A stretch of DNA of 32,981 nucleotides from an uncultured Pirellulaceae bacterium. GTDB taxonomy: Bacteria; Planctomycetota; Planctomycetia; Pirellulales; Pirellulaceae. The DNA is taken from NCBI GenBank assembly GCA_937921995.1, contig CAKZVF010000211.1:1-32981 (forward strand), written 5' to 3'. Under the pieces are notes generated by a model. It saw only the letters and a list, made by a program, of their open reading frames with translations, searched no databases and was not told where the DNA came from. This document shows positions 16,064-24,650 of this stretch, piece after piece. Position 1 is the stretch's first letter. Each line of letters begins with the position of its first letter. The translations under genes were made by a program, and so were the position numbers.

Positions 16064-18916
16064 ATGTTTAGAACAAATATTTTTGCCAGCGTTGTGATTT
16101 GCGCATGTTCGATGAACGCTTTCGAAACGACGTCCGCTCAAGAAAGAGTCATCAACAAAACGATTGTCAAAGAAGAGGCGCAAGTTGATGCTACCGAAGC
16201 CGCAGCAACCGCGAAAGCCACCACAAAGGCTCAACCAGCAGCCCTAACGAAAGTACGCGCACTCGAAGGCATCACCGAATACCACTTGGCCAACGGCGTC
16301 AAAGTGCTCTTGTTCCCCGACGGTTCCAAGCCTCAGTTCACGATCAACGTCACCGTCAACGTGGGTTCGCGACACGAAGGCTACGGCGAATCGGGGATGG
16401 CTCACCTTTTGGAACACATGCTGTTTAAGGGCACCGATAAATTCCCCGACACGCCGAAGTGGCTCAAGGATCGGGGCGTTCTGAATATGAACGGCACGAC
16501 TTGGTTTGACCGCACCAATTACTACGAAACATTACCCGCCAGTGACGACAATTTGGAATTTGCGATCGAGATGGAAGCCGACCGTTTGGTCAACAGCTGG
16601 ATCAAGGGCTCCGATCTCGCGTCTGAGATGACGGTCGTGCGAAATGAATTCGAACGCGGTGAGAACAGTCCTCAGCGCATCCTCATGCAGCGCATCATGT
16701 CGACAGGTTTTGATTGGCACAATTACGGCAAATCAACCATCGGCAATCGCAGCGACATCGAACGCGTACCGGTCGACCGCCTACGCGAATTCTATAAAAA
16801 GTATTACCAGCCGGACAACATCACGGTGGTGCTGGCCGGAAAATTCGAAACCGCCAAAGCACTTGATCTGATTCAAAAGTATTTTGGCGTACTGGAGAAT
16901 CCTGATCGCGAATTGCCACAGACCTACACCGAAGAACCGGCTCAGGATGGACAGCGTCGCATTGAATTGCGTCGTTCGGGCGATGTTGAATTGGTTGGCG
17001 TTGGCTATCACATTCCGGCGGCGTCGAATGACGATTATGCCGCGGTGGAAGTGTTGGTGAACCTGTTAGGCAACCAACCCGACGGGCCTTTGTACGAGGC
17101 ACTGGTTAAATCTGAACTGGCGTCCGACGTTTCCTCGTTCGCATTTAAAACGCACGACCCAGGCATGATGTTGGTGCTGGCTGAAATCTCCGAGGGTGCC
17201 GACATCGACAAAGCCGAAGAAACGATGCTGTCGCACATTCAGTCAGTCACTGAAAGTGATATCACAGAAGAACGCGTCAAACGTGAGATTCAGGGATTGC
17301 TACAACAGCGCGAGCGTCTGTTCGCCAACAGCGAAAAATTTGCGATCCAATTGTCCGAGTGGCAGGCTTACGGCGATTGGCGATTGTTCTTCCTGCACCG
17401 TGACCGAATTGAGAAGGTTACCGTGGAAGACGTCAAAGCGGCTGCTGAGAAATACTTGGTGACCGACAACCGTACCGTGGGTGTTTTCTTACCGACCAAG
17501 GAAACCGAACGCGCTCCGTTGCCTGATCGTGTCGATCTGGAAGGCTTGCTGGCCGACTACAAGGGCAGAAAGGCGATCGCACAAGGCGAGGCGTTTGACC
17601 CGACGCCCGAGAACATTGACGCCCGGAGCGCGGTGGGAGAATTTGAGTCCGGCGTCAAATACGTTTTCTTACCTAAGAAAACGCGTGGCGAAAAGGTTTT
17701 TGTCAGCGGCAAATTACATTTCGGTTCGCCCGAATCGTTGTCCTCAAAAATCGAAGCCTGCGAATTGATGGGGTCCTTGATGACCAAAGGCACTGAGACG
17801 ATCGAGTATCAGGCCTTCCGAGACAAACTAAACGAATTGGGAGCCACGCTCTCGATCAGCTCAAACCCCGGCGACCTCTCTTACTCGATTGAAGCCAAAC
17901 GCGATACGCTGGGAGATGTGCTCACGTTGCTCAAATCAGCGCTGCGTGAACCTAAGTTTGCCGAAGAAGAATTTGAAGTCGTTCGTCGCCAAAACATCAC
18001 GCGCGTCGAAGCGGGGCTTTCCGAACCCAACGCATTGGCCGGCACGATGTTCTCGCGCAAACTTTCTCCTTACGAAAAAACGGATGTCCGGTACGCGGCA
18101 ACGCTGCCTGAGCAAATCGAAAACCTCAAAGCACTGACCATCGACGACATCAAAGGCATCTATTCTCAGGTTTCAGGTGCCCATGGTGAAGTCGCGATCG
18201 TGGGCGATTTTGATCCCGATGCGACCAAGGAAACGCTGAGCTCAATTTTCGCCGATTGGAAAACGGACACGTCCTACGTTCGAATCGAGGAACCCGCAGT
18301 CGAGGGTATCCAAGGGGAACGTGTCGATATCGAGACGCCAGACAAAGCCAACGCGGTTTACTTAGCGGGTTTCGTAAAACCGATGACCGACAGTGACGAT
18401 GACTACGAAGCCCTGTTGATTGGTAACTATGTGCTCGGCGGAGGCCCGCTGTCCTCGCGATTGGCTGACCGGGTGCGGAAGAAAGATGGTCTGTCGTACA
18501 CCGTTGGTTCACAGTACCGCGCTGACACCTTTGATGACCAAGCCGTCTTTACGATCTACGCGATTTCCAATCCGGAGAATACCGAAAAGGTCGCATCGAC
18601 AATTATTGAGGAAATTGAGCTACTGATGAAAGACGGCATCAAGCCCGAGGAATTTAAGAAGGCCAAAGAAAGCTACCTCACCAAACGCAAAGGCGCTCGG
18701 GCGGATGACCGAGGTTTGGCGGGGCTGCTGCGGAAGAACTTGCAAGCCGATCGCACAATGGCCTTCTTCGCTCAAAGCGATCAACAAATGGAATCGCTGA
18801 CCAAGGAACAAGTCGAAGCAGCGTTGAATGACTTTGTCGAAGTTGACAAACTGATCATCGTTACCGCGGGCGACTTCGCGCGATTGAAAGATGGTGAAGC
18901 AGAAAAGGAAGAGTGA
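16064..18916 (+). CDS. Secreted M16 family zinc peptidase, two-module (pitrilysin/PqqL type)
   Basis: The frame is open from 15938, but the ATG at 16064 starts a normal signal peptide (FRTNIFASVVICACS, with a possible cut after TSAQ), giving 950 residues. The first M16 module has the inverted zinc motif HLLEH (residues 114-118 from this start), and the third zinc ligand E195 in RNEFERGEN lies 77 residues after the second His, the usual spacing. The second module (from about residue 570) keeps the fold, but the corresponding place reads CELMGSLM with no His, so it is the inactive half, as in other two-module M16 enzymes. It should degrade short or unfolded peptides in the periplasm. The two Cys in CACS make a lipoprotein signal conceivable but not convincing. 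A terminator pointing the other way follows. Confidence 0.9.
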   Translation: MFRTNIFASVVICACSMNAFETTSAQERVINKTIVKEEAQVDATEAAATAKATTKAQPAALTKVRALEGITEYHLANGVKVLLFPDGSKPQFTINVTVNVGSRHEGYGESGMAHLLEHMLFKGTDKFPDTPKWLKDRGVLNMNGTTWFDRTNYYETLPASDDNLEFAIEMEADRLVNSWIKGSDLASEMTVVRNEFERGENSPQRILMQRIMSTGFDWHNYGKSTIGNRSDIERVPVDRLREFYKKYYQPDNITVVLAGKFETAKALDLIQKYFGVLENPDRELPQTYTEEPAQDGQRRIELRRSGDVELVGVGYHIPAASNDDYAAVEVLVNLLGNQPDGPLYEALVKSELASDVSSFAFKTHDPGMMLVLAEISEGADIDKAEETMLSHIQSVTESDITEERVKREIQGLLQQRERLFANSEKFAIQLSEWQAYGDWRLFFLHRDRIEKVTVEDVKAAAEKYLVTDNRTVGVFLPTKETERAPLPDRVDLEGLLADYKGRKAIAQGEAFDPTPENIDARSAVGEFESGVKYVFLPKKTRGEKVFVSGKLHFGSPESLSSKIEACELMGSLMTKGTETIEYQAFRDKLNELGATLSISSNPGDLSYSIEAKRDTLGDVLTLLKSALREPKFAEEEFEVVRRQNITRVEAGLSEPNALAGTMFSRKLSPYEKTDVRYAATLPEQIENLKALTIDDIKGIYSQVSGAHGEVAIVGDFDPDATKETLSSIFADWKTDTSYVRIEEPAVEGIQGERVDIETPDKANAVYLAGFVKPMTDSDDDYEALLIGNYVLGGGPLSSRLADRVRKKDGLSYTVGSQYRADTFDDQAVFTIYAISNPENTEKVASTIIEEIELLMKDGIKPEEFKKAKESYLTKRKGARADDRGLAGLLRKNLQADRTMAFFAQSDQQMESLTKEQVEAALNDFVEVDKLIIVTAGDFARLKDGEAEKEE

Positions 18917-18947
18917 TCTTGGCGCACAAGAGTAACTTTAGCGCACG

Positions 18948-18971
18948 AAAAAACCTCGGACGAATCCGAGG
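18948..18971 (-). terminator. Terminator belonging to the decayed PEP-CTERM gene
   Basis: A perfect 7-bp stem, CCTCGGA (18954-18960) and TCCGAGG (18965-18971), with loop CGAA is flanked on the plus strand by six A (18948-18953). These become a T-run when read on the minus strand. It lies 38 bases after the stop of the PEP-CTERM remnant. It can also fold in the transcript of the M16 gene but lacks a plus-strand T-run. Confidence 0.8.
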
Positions 18972-19009
18972 CTTCTTGTGGTGATGATTGTGCTAAGCGA
19001 AGCGAAACA

Positions 19010-19096
19010 CTAACGGCGTCGGCGAGTCACCAAACCAACGATGCCAAGCCCCAAAAAGGCCAATGACGAAGGCTCGGGAACAGCAACCAAAACTGC
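19010..19096 (-). pseudogene. Remnant of a PEP-CTERM protein (sorting tail only)
   Basis: The minus strand encodes VAVPEPSSLAFLGLG followed by IVGLVTRRRR and a stop (19010-19012). This is a complete PEP-CTERM exosortase sorting tail: PEP motif, membrane helix, basic end. Directly upstream in the same frame is a TAG (19097-19099). I could follow no reading frame of the body through the roughly 130 bases to the next gene. The tail also keeps its terminator. It is therefore the 3' scrap of a deleted gene whose body was lost, perhaps when the PQQ-propeller gene region was joined here. Confidence 0.8.
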
Positions 19097-19215
19097 CTAA
19101 GGTTAGACTTCTGAGAACAAGAGCTGAGCTACGTCTCTGGTTACGATCAGACCTACGGAGACTCACTGTCTACCAACTTTGGGGAACTTCATATTGAGAT
19201 CTGTCCTATTCAAAC

Positions 19216-19221
19216 GAGGAG
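19216..19221 (+). promoter_or_regulatory. Ribosome-binding site GAGGAG that decides the PQQ-propeller start
   Basis: GAGGAG ends 6 bases before GTG at 19228 but only 3 bases before the possible TTG at 19225. The GTG is therefore the better start. Confidence 0.7.
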
Positions 19222-19227
19222 TCTTTG

Positions 19228-20997
19228 GTGAGTGTCGTTCAGGAAGAAGTTCGGGGAACCCGGAAGCTGATGCCTTTACGGGTATGGCCTGCGATTGTGA
19301 TTCTGTTGCTGATGGCCGCTTTGAAGAGCGCGTCATTCTTTCTTCCGCTGGAAACGGCGGCGGTGATGATCACGGTGATCCTCGGCCCGGTTTTGCTGGG
19401 CGCGATGGTAATTCTGTGGTGGGTCACTTTCAGTCGGGCGTCGGTCAAAGAACGATTGCTGGGGTTGGGCGGCGTCGTATTGTCTGCCGCCGCTGCACAT
19501 TTTCTGGTCGATGCGACCATGCAAGGGCCCGGCCAAATCATGATTGGATTCCCGTTGGGTACGTTTGCGTTTGGACTGGTGGCAATCCTCCTGCGGAATG
19601 TGCTGTCGACCAACCGCGCGCTGTGCGCAGTGATCGCTTGCTTGCTCGGTTTTGCTTCCATCGGATTGTTTCGCAGTGACGGCATGTGGGGCGACGGTCG
19701 ACTGGGTTTAGACTGGCGATGGAACGCTTCGCCGGAGGAGAAAATGCTGTCCGCCAACGCGGCCGATGCCGAGCCTGCAGTCGCTGTTGAGGACGATCAA
19801 TTAGAGGACTGGCTGTTGGCCCCTCAATGGCCACAGTTTCGCGGGCCCCAAAGCGACGGCCGGTTTACGGGCCCAGAAATTTTCACCGATTGGTCCGACC
19901 AATCGCCGAAGCTGCTGTGGAAAATTGACGTCGGCCCTGGTTGGTCTTCGTTTGCGGTGGCGGGGAATCTGCTTTTCACGCAACAGCAGCTTGGCGAACA
20001 CGAAACTGTTGTTTGTTATGCCGCGGATTCGGGAAAAAAGATTTGGAAGCAGCAAATCAATCAGCGTTTCTTTGAACCGCTGGGCGGTCCCGGTCCCAGA
20101 GCGACACCAACGGTCGCCGGAGGAATGTTGTTTGCCCAATCGGCGATGGGAGAACTGCAACGCTTGGATCCCAAAACGGGCGCAGTCGTTTGGGCCAAGG
20201 ATTTGAAAGCAGTTGCCGCCCGGCAACCGCCACACTGGGGGTTCTCTTCCTCTCCTTTGGTGGTGGAAGATATAGTCATCGCCTACGCCGGCGGCAAAGA
20301 CGATAAAGGACTGCTTGGTTTCGATGTTGAATCGGGAGCACTTGTTTGGAGCGCCAAAGCAGGTGATCACGCCTACAGTTCCCCTCAGGCGGCCACACTC
20401 TTGCAGCGGGACTGCGTTTTGATGACGACAAATGAGGGGCTGCACGTTGTCGACCCCAAAACGGGCGCTGTTATGCTGGACTATCAATGGTTGCACAGCG
20501 GATACCGCGCAACACAAGCCGCAGTGATGCCCGACAGTTCCATCATTATCTCCACTCAGGAATTGGGCACGCGGCGCATCGGGATAACGCCCACCGATGA
20601 TGGCAACTCGTTCACCGCAACCGACATTTGGTCAACACGTCAACCGAGACCGGATTTCAATGACTTTGTGATTCACAATGACCACGCCTATGGCTTCGAT
20701 GGCGCTATCTTTATCAGCGTCGCCATGCGTTCGGGCAAACGCAACTGGAAGGGAGGAAGATACGGCAAAGGCCAAGTATTACTTCTGCAAAACTCAGCGC
20801 TGCTTCTGGTGGCAGCCGAAGATGGCGAGATCGTTTTGATCAAAGCCGACCCCGAATCACGACAAGAAGTTGCCAAGTTTCAAGCGCTGCAAGGAAGAAC
20901 ATGGAACCATCCGGTAGTGATTGGTGACCGTTTGTATCTACGCAACTCGCAGGAGGCCGCTTGTTACATCCTGCCGACGGAAAAATCGGCGGATTAA
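19228..20997 (+). CDS. Membrane-anchored PQQ-like beta-propeller protein
   Basis: The 589-residue protein (GTG start chosen from the GAGGAG spacing) has an N-terminal block of five hydrophobic helices within the first 165 residues or so. An acidic linker and a soluble domain follow, starting PQWPQFRGPQSDG. The soluble part shows repeated propeller blades of the PQQ/BamB type: VVCYAADSGKKIWK, LQRLDPKTGAVVWAKDL, LLGFDVESGALVWSAK, LHVVDPKTGAVMLD. The 'W-x-FRGP-x-DG' opening is typical of planctomycete secreted PQQ-binding-like proteins. It lacks the residues I would need to claim PQQ-dependent dehydrogenase activity, so a scaffold or binding role is as likely. It is convergent with the FG-GAP gene, with 23 bases between the stops. 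Confidence 0.85.
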   Translation: MSVVQEEVRGTRKLMPLRVWPAIVILLLMAALKSASFFLPLETAAVMITVILGPVLLGAMVILWWVTFSRASVKERLLGLGGVVLSAAAAHFLVDATMQGPGQIMIGFPLGTFAFGLVAILLRNVLSTNRALCAVIACLLGFASIGLFRSDGMWGDGRLGLDWRWNASPEEKMLSANAADAEPAVAVEDDQLEDWLLAPQWPQFRGPQSDGRFTGPEIFTDWSDQSPKLLWKIDVGPGWSSFAVAGNLLFTQQQLGEHETVVCYAADSGKKIWKQQINQRFFEPLGGPGPRATPTVAGGMLFAQSAMGELQRLDPKTGAVVWAKDLKAVAARQPPHWGFSSSPLVVEDIVIAYAGGKDDKGLLGFDVESGALVWSAKAGDHAYSSPQAATLLQRDCVLMTTNEGLHVVDPKTGAVMLDYQWLHSGYRATQAAVMPDSSIIISTQELGTRRIGITPTDDGNSFTATDIWSTRQPRPDFNDFVIHNDHAYGFDGAIFISVAMRSGKRNWKGGRYGKGQVLLLQNSALLLVAAEDGEIVLIKADPESRQEVAKFQALQGRTWNHPVVIGDRLYLRNSQEAACYILPTEKSAD

Positions 20998-21020
20998 GTA
21001 ACGAGTTCCGCAAGAATCCA

Positions 21021-22229
21021 TCATTGGTCGCCGTTGCCTTGATTGAAAATCAAATAAGTGCCAGACTTTCCCGCCACGGCGATATCAATTCTCCCGTCGG
21101 CGTTCAAATCCGCCGTTCGGATCTGAAGCCCCGTGCCGACATGGCCTTCTTCGATGGCGTAGCGCGCGAAGGATTTTGATTCCCGATCAAAACGATAGTA
21201 GTAAAGACAAGGCGGCATTTCTCCGCCGGGGTCTTTACCGTTATGAGCTTCCACGCGTTTGCCCGTGATCAGCTCAGGCGTCCCGTCGGCATCCAGATCG
21301 GCCAAGTGCAGACAATGTTGTTGCGAATAAGATTCGTCAATGACGTTTTCTTCCCAACGCAGCTTCCCATCTTCATCAGGATCCAGCTGCCGCCACCAAT
21401 AGAGTCCGAAATCGTGGCCTTTACCGATCAACAAGTCATTTTTTCCATCCCCATCCCAGTCACGAACAATACAGGGGACGCTCGCATGTTCGACCCAATC
21501 GGCGTGGTATTTCCATTTTGCAGTTAGATCGGCGGTTGCCGGATTTTCATACCAACCCATGCCAACAAACAAATCGGCGTGCCCATCGTTGTTGATGTCA
21601 CCCACCGCCATGCCGTGCCCGTTGGCGCTGGAACCAAGGACTGTTGGCTTCATCGTTGGGGCACCATCATCGGAGGAAAATTCCCAAGCGACCAAAGGGT
21701 TATCTTTCTTCCAACTGTTGGCGATCCATTCAGGCTGCCCGTCGTTATTTAAATCGGCCAACAACTGGCCTTCATTCTGCGACAGCTTCGTGTCGACCAA
21801 CAATTTCTTCTCCCACAGCTTTCCGGCCTCGATATCTTTTTCGCCCGGATTGCGATACCAATAGACTTCGGTAGTCACAAACGCGCCGGCAACGACGTCA
21901 ACCCAGCCATCGCGGTCTACGTCCCAAGCAAAATCGCCATTACTTTCAACGTAGCCGTTCCAGTCTTCGATCGTTCTCAGAGGCCGGGGAAGATAATCCG
22001 GTGCCGCATACCAATTCCGACCCGCGACGACGTCAAGCTTGCCATCGTTATTGAAGTCCGCGACATCAATTCCTTCATTGCGGTCGATCGCAAGTTGTTT
22101 GATTTCCCATTTGATTGCCGGCGATTCTCTCACCTGTGCTTTAAGCTGGCAAACCCAAAAGAATTCAAAGCCCAAGAGCGTGACAACCGCGACAACCGCG
22201 ACAGGGAAAAACCGGCGAATAGTCTTCAT
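21021..22229 (-). CDS. Secreted FG-GAP/VCBS repeat beta-propeller protein
   Basis: The 402-residue protein starts with a signal peptide or anchor (KTIRRFFP, then a hydrophobic run to about residue 32). The rest consists of about seven FG-GAP-like repeats with calcium-binding D-x-N/D-x-D-G loops: VADFNNDGKLDVVAG, VDRDGWVDVVAG, LADLNNDGQPEWIA, VGDINNDGHADLFVG, VRDWDGDGKNDLLIG, LADLDADGTPELITG, and TADLNADGRIDIAVAG. This predicts one seven-bladed propeller outside the cytoplasm. It is the second gene of a pair, 33 bases behind the haloperoxidase-like gene, so the two are likely co-transcribed. The binding partner or substrate is unknown; such propellers are common in planctomycetes and are often fused or linked to enzymes. 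Confidence 0.85.
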   Translation of the reverse strand: MKTIRRFFPVAVVAVVTLLGFEFFWVCQLKAQVRESPAIKWEIKQLAIDRNEGIDVADFNNDGKLDVVAGRNWYAAPDYLPRPLRTIEDWNGYVESNGDFAWDVDRDGWVDVVAGAFVTTEVYWYRNPGEKDIEAGKLWEKKLLVDTKLSQNEGQLLADLNNDGQPEWIANSWKKDNPLVAWEFSSDDGAPTMKPTVLGSSANGHGMAVGDINNDGHADLFVGMGWYENPATADLTAKWKYHADWVEHASVPCIVRDWDGDGKNDLLIGKGHDFGLYWWRQLDPDEDGKLRWEENVIDESYSQQHCLHLADLDADGTPELITGKRVEAHNGKDPGGEMPPCLYYYRFDRESKSFARYAIEEGHVGTGLQIRTADLNADGRIDIAVAGKSGTYLIFNQGNGDQ

Positions 22230-22262
22230 TGAAAGAGCTTTTCTAAAGGGATCGAAGGACGC

Positions 22263-23741
22263 TTATACGCAGGTACGTCTGCGCCGAGTCGCCAACGTTG
22301 CTGCTGCACCCAGTAGAAGCAATACCGCTGCTGACGGTTCGGGGATCGCGGATGCCGACGCCACGAACGCATTCGAACTGATCGCAGCAGCGACCTCTTG
22401 CCCGACTTCCTGACCAACAAGATCGTCGAAGTCAAAGTGAATGCCCAGATAAACACGACTGCGACCGTTTTCGATCATTGCTGCGCTGAAAGAATCGAAC
22501 GACCGCGTTGCATCGGCCAGATCCAATCCATACGCGGCCTCTAGAGCAGGGTCATTCATGACAGCTAAAAGTTCTTCGGAGGTTAAATTAAACCCGATGT
22601 TATCGGTTCCGTAGAAGTCCTCCAACAATCCGAACAATGCGCCGCCAAAAGTGGCGTGTCCAGAAATGTAAGTCGGGAAGGGTGGAGTGAATCCTAACAG
22701 ATCACTGTCACCGTCGGGTGCACCGAGCGCAACCCACCCATCGTCGCCAACGGTCAGCGGGTTGCCGTCAAATTCTCCCAGTTCGATCGCCGTTCCTGGC
22801 CGCCAAAATTCTTCCTCGAATTTCGAGTTCCAAGCAACGATCCCGGCATCGGCCATCGCGACCGATGCTTGTGCAAACAACGACGCGTTCTCCTTAACCG
22901 TGTTTCCCTGTTGAATCGCGACATTCTCCAGAACGTCGTTGTACAGATTCATAGGCGTGCCCAATCCCACACGATCATAGGCCCAAAAGATACCGACTTC
23001 GGTTTGTTCGGCGGTGCGGGTGGTGCTGTCGACCGCGCCAAGCGATTGGACTTCGTTATAAGACGCCGCATACTGAGCGCTGGTAATGGAAGGCGTTGTG
23101 ACCGGCAGAAAATCTTGGGCCGAAGAAATCGCAAACGTATCGACTTGCCCCCAACCGGTTCCCCATGGCGGCGCAACAGGCGCGTTGGAATCGGATTGAA
23201 ATGCTCCAATCGTCCCCAGCGGATTGTACTGATAGTTGACCACATCGGCCGAACCATCGTTGGCTCGGGCTGCGATGATCGCGTTGCCGATCTCCGCACC
23301 GATCGTAATTCCTTGCGAAGTATTGGCGTAGTTCGCGATGCTGGAGTTGTAAAACGAGTCGATCGTGGATTGCTGATCGCTGTAGAGCGAACTTAGCACC
23401 GTGTACGCGGCGGCGGTCGCAGCAACTTCGGCAGTTGCATCGGAGGTCGTGCCTCGGTAATCATTTGCGTAGTTGAAAAACGTGGACCCCACCGACGTGG
23501 AAGATGACGAAGCGATTCCATCGTAGATCGCCAGATTCATCATCGCCATGGCCCGCGACGCGTGACCGGGGTTCTGGTCGACGGTATTGGCTGAGGTCAC
23601 TTGGCTGAATAAATTGTTCCAATCAAGCACAACGTCCTGAGCCAAAGCGCCGGATTTAGGAAGCACCAACAATGCGATTGCGGTCGGAACCATAAAAGCC
23701 GCGAAAAACGATTTAAGTTTTAAGAGACTAGAGACAGTCAT
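22263..23741 (-). CDS. Vanadium-dependent haloperoxidase-like protein with PEP-CTERM tail
   Basis: The 492-residue protein has a signal peptide (residues 1 to about 35, cut after ALAQ) and the PAP2/vanadium haloperoxidase fold. All vanadate-contacting positions of the fungal chloroperoxidase pattern can be matched with correct spacing. K307 and R314 in KFEEEFWRP are 7 apart. S360-G361-H362 lies in YISGHATFGG. R429 and H435 in RVYLGIH are 6 apart. The end, IPEPSAAVLLLLGAAATLA plus RRRR, is a PEP-CTERM signal, so the protein should be handled by an exosortase and retained in the envelope or matrix. It could be a bromo- or chloroperoxidase or an acid phosphatase; sequence alone does not decide. 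It heads a pair with the FG-GAP gene. No exosortase gene is in the window. Confidence 0.88.
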   Translation of the reverse strand: MTVSSLLKLKSFFAAFMVPTAIALLVLPKSGALAQDVVLDWNNLFSQVTSANTVDQNPGHASRAMAMMNLAIYDGIASSSSTSVGSTFFNYANDYRGTTSDATAEVAATAAAYTVLSSLYSDQQSTIDSFYNSSIANYANTSQGITIGAEIGNAIIAARANDGSADVVNYQYNPLGTIGAFQSDSNAPVAPPWGTGWGQVDTFAISSAQDFLPVTTPSITSAQYAASYNEVQSLGAVDSTTRTAEQTEVGIFWAYDRVGLGTPMNLYNDVLENVAIQQGNTVKENASLFAQASVAMADAGIVAWNSKFEEEFWRPGTAIELGEFDGNPLTVGDDGWVALGAPDGDSDLLGFTPPFPTYISGHATFGGALFGLLEDFYGTDNIGFNLTSEELLAVMNDPALEAAYGLDLADATRSFDSFSAAMIENGRSRVYLGIHFDFDDLVGQEVGQEVAAAISSNAFVASASAIPEPSAAVLLLLGAAATLATRRRRTCV

Positions 23742-24076
23742 TGGTTTTCTCTCAGACGCTCAGAAGTAGGGGGTAACATTAGAATCAGCAGAGACGGTGG
23801 TGAATCAAAAACGATGCCGCCCCGTCGGACACGTCGCAATCACCATATCCTAATTATAAACGGAATTCCCCTATTCTGGCCTGTCAACATTTCCTAAAGA
23901 AAACGCCTGTTTCGGCAAAATGGAGGGGCTCGACGGTTTACACCGAAAAAAGGCTCCCCAAATGCGTCCTGATCCCTCGAGAATCTTGGAAGCTTATCCC
24001 AAGCCCGAACGCGCCGCGTGCTGGAACAAAGCAGAGTCGTGAACGCAAATCTATTCATCTCTGCGCGTAAGTTTGG
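23742..24076. other. Intergenic region upstream of the haloperoxidase-like gene
   Basis: About 335 bases without a convincing coding frame. On the minus strand there is a perfect TATAAT (23853-23858) and a perfect TTGACA (23882-23887), but they are 23 bases apart, too far for an ordinary sigma-70 promoter. The TATAAT may still be the -10 element of this gene, about 110 bases before its start. No terminator was seen for the VOC gene ending at 24077. Confidence 0.4.
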
Positions 24077-24466
24077 CTACGACGGAGACAATACTGCGGT
24101 GCACAGTTCAACCAGAAAACCGTTGTTGTCGCGAACATAAGCGGTCGTCTGCCCCCAGGGCATATCTTCAGCTTCTTGGACCAGCGTCGCTCCGGCTTCG
24201 ACGGCGCGTTTGAGATCCTCGGCCACCGTTTCGGTCTCAAACGCAATCTCAAACGTCGGCGCAGACGGATCAACATCGCCGGGCGATTTACCGATTTGCG
24301 CCATCAGTTCTTTTGAAGAAAAAGACAACCGCGTGGCCCCGGTCGCGAGTTCGCCGTAGTCACCGGAGGGATGAATCATGCTTCGTTGCAGGCCAAACGC
24401 CCGTTCATAAAACTCGATCGTTTGGGTCACATTTTCAACGTAGAGAATCGTATAGCGGAATTTCAT
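24077..24466 (-). CDS. VOC family protein (glyoxalase/bleomycin-resistance fold)
   Basis: The 129-residue protein consists of two beta-alpha-beta-beta-beta modules of the vicinal oxygen chelate fold. The first starts RYTILYVENVTQTIEFYERA and the second starts TFEIAFETETVAEDLKRAVE; the end reads AYVRDNNGFLVELCT. The last segment gives the usual C-terminal metal ligand Glu in VELC. It is soluble and cytoplasmic. ATG at 24466 has AGGAA at 24472-24476, a reasonable ribosome-binding site. Members of this family range from glyoxalases to dioxygenases and resistance proteins, so the reaction is open. It stands alone between two minus-strand genes with large gaps. Confidence 0.88.
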   Translation of the reverse strand: MKFRYTILYVENVTQTIEFYERAFGLQRSMIHPSGDYGELATGATRLSFSSKELMAQIGKSPGDVDPSAPTFEIAFETETVAEDLKRAVEAGATLVQEAEDMPWGQTTAYVRDNNGFLVELCTAVLSPS

Positions 24467-24650
24467 CAGTGTTCCTAATTTGAATGACTTTCGATGAACG
24501 TGATCTTACTGGAGCCAACAGCGATTGTGAAATATCATTTCGTGGCAAACAGAATGTGTTCGGTAGGAACCGGCCCTGCGGCCTATCGCATCGCGCGAAA
24601 TTGCCACGACGCTTTCAGTGGCCTCTATCTGACGCAGGTTTGGCAGAGGT

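Noticed and set aside
19100-19224. Plus-strand reading with SYVSGYDQTYGDSLSTNFG before the PQQ-propeller gene
   Set aside because: It has a stop shortly upstream, no start, and no link to the PEP-CTERM remnant, which is on the other strand; probably chance.
23853-23887. Perfect TATAAT and TTGACA on the minus strand upstream of the haloperoxidase-like gene
   Set aside because: They are 23 bases apart, well outside the 16-19 base range for a sigma-70 promoter, so I did not call them as a pair.
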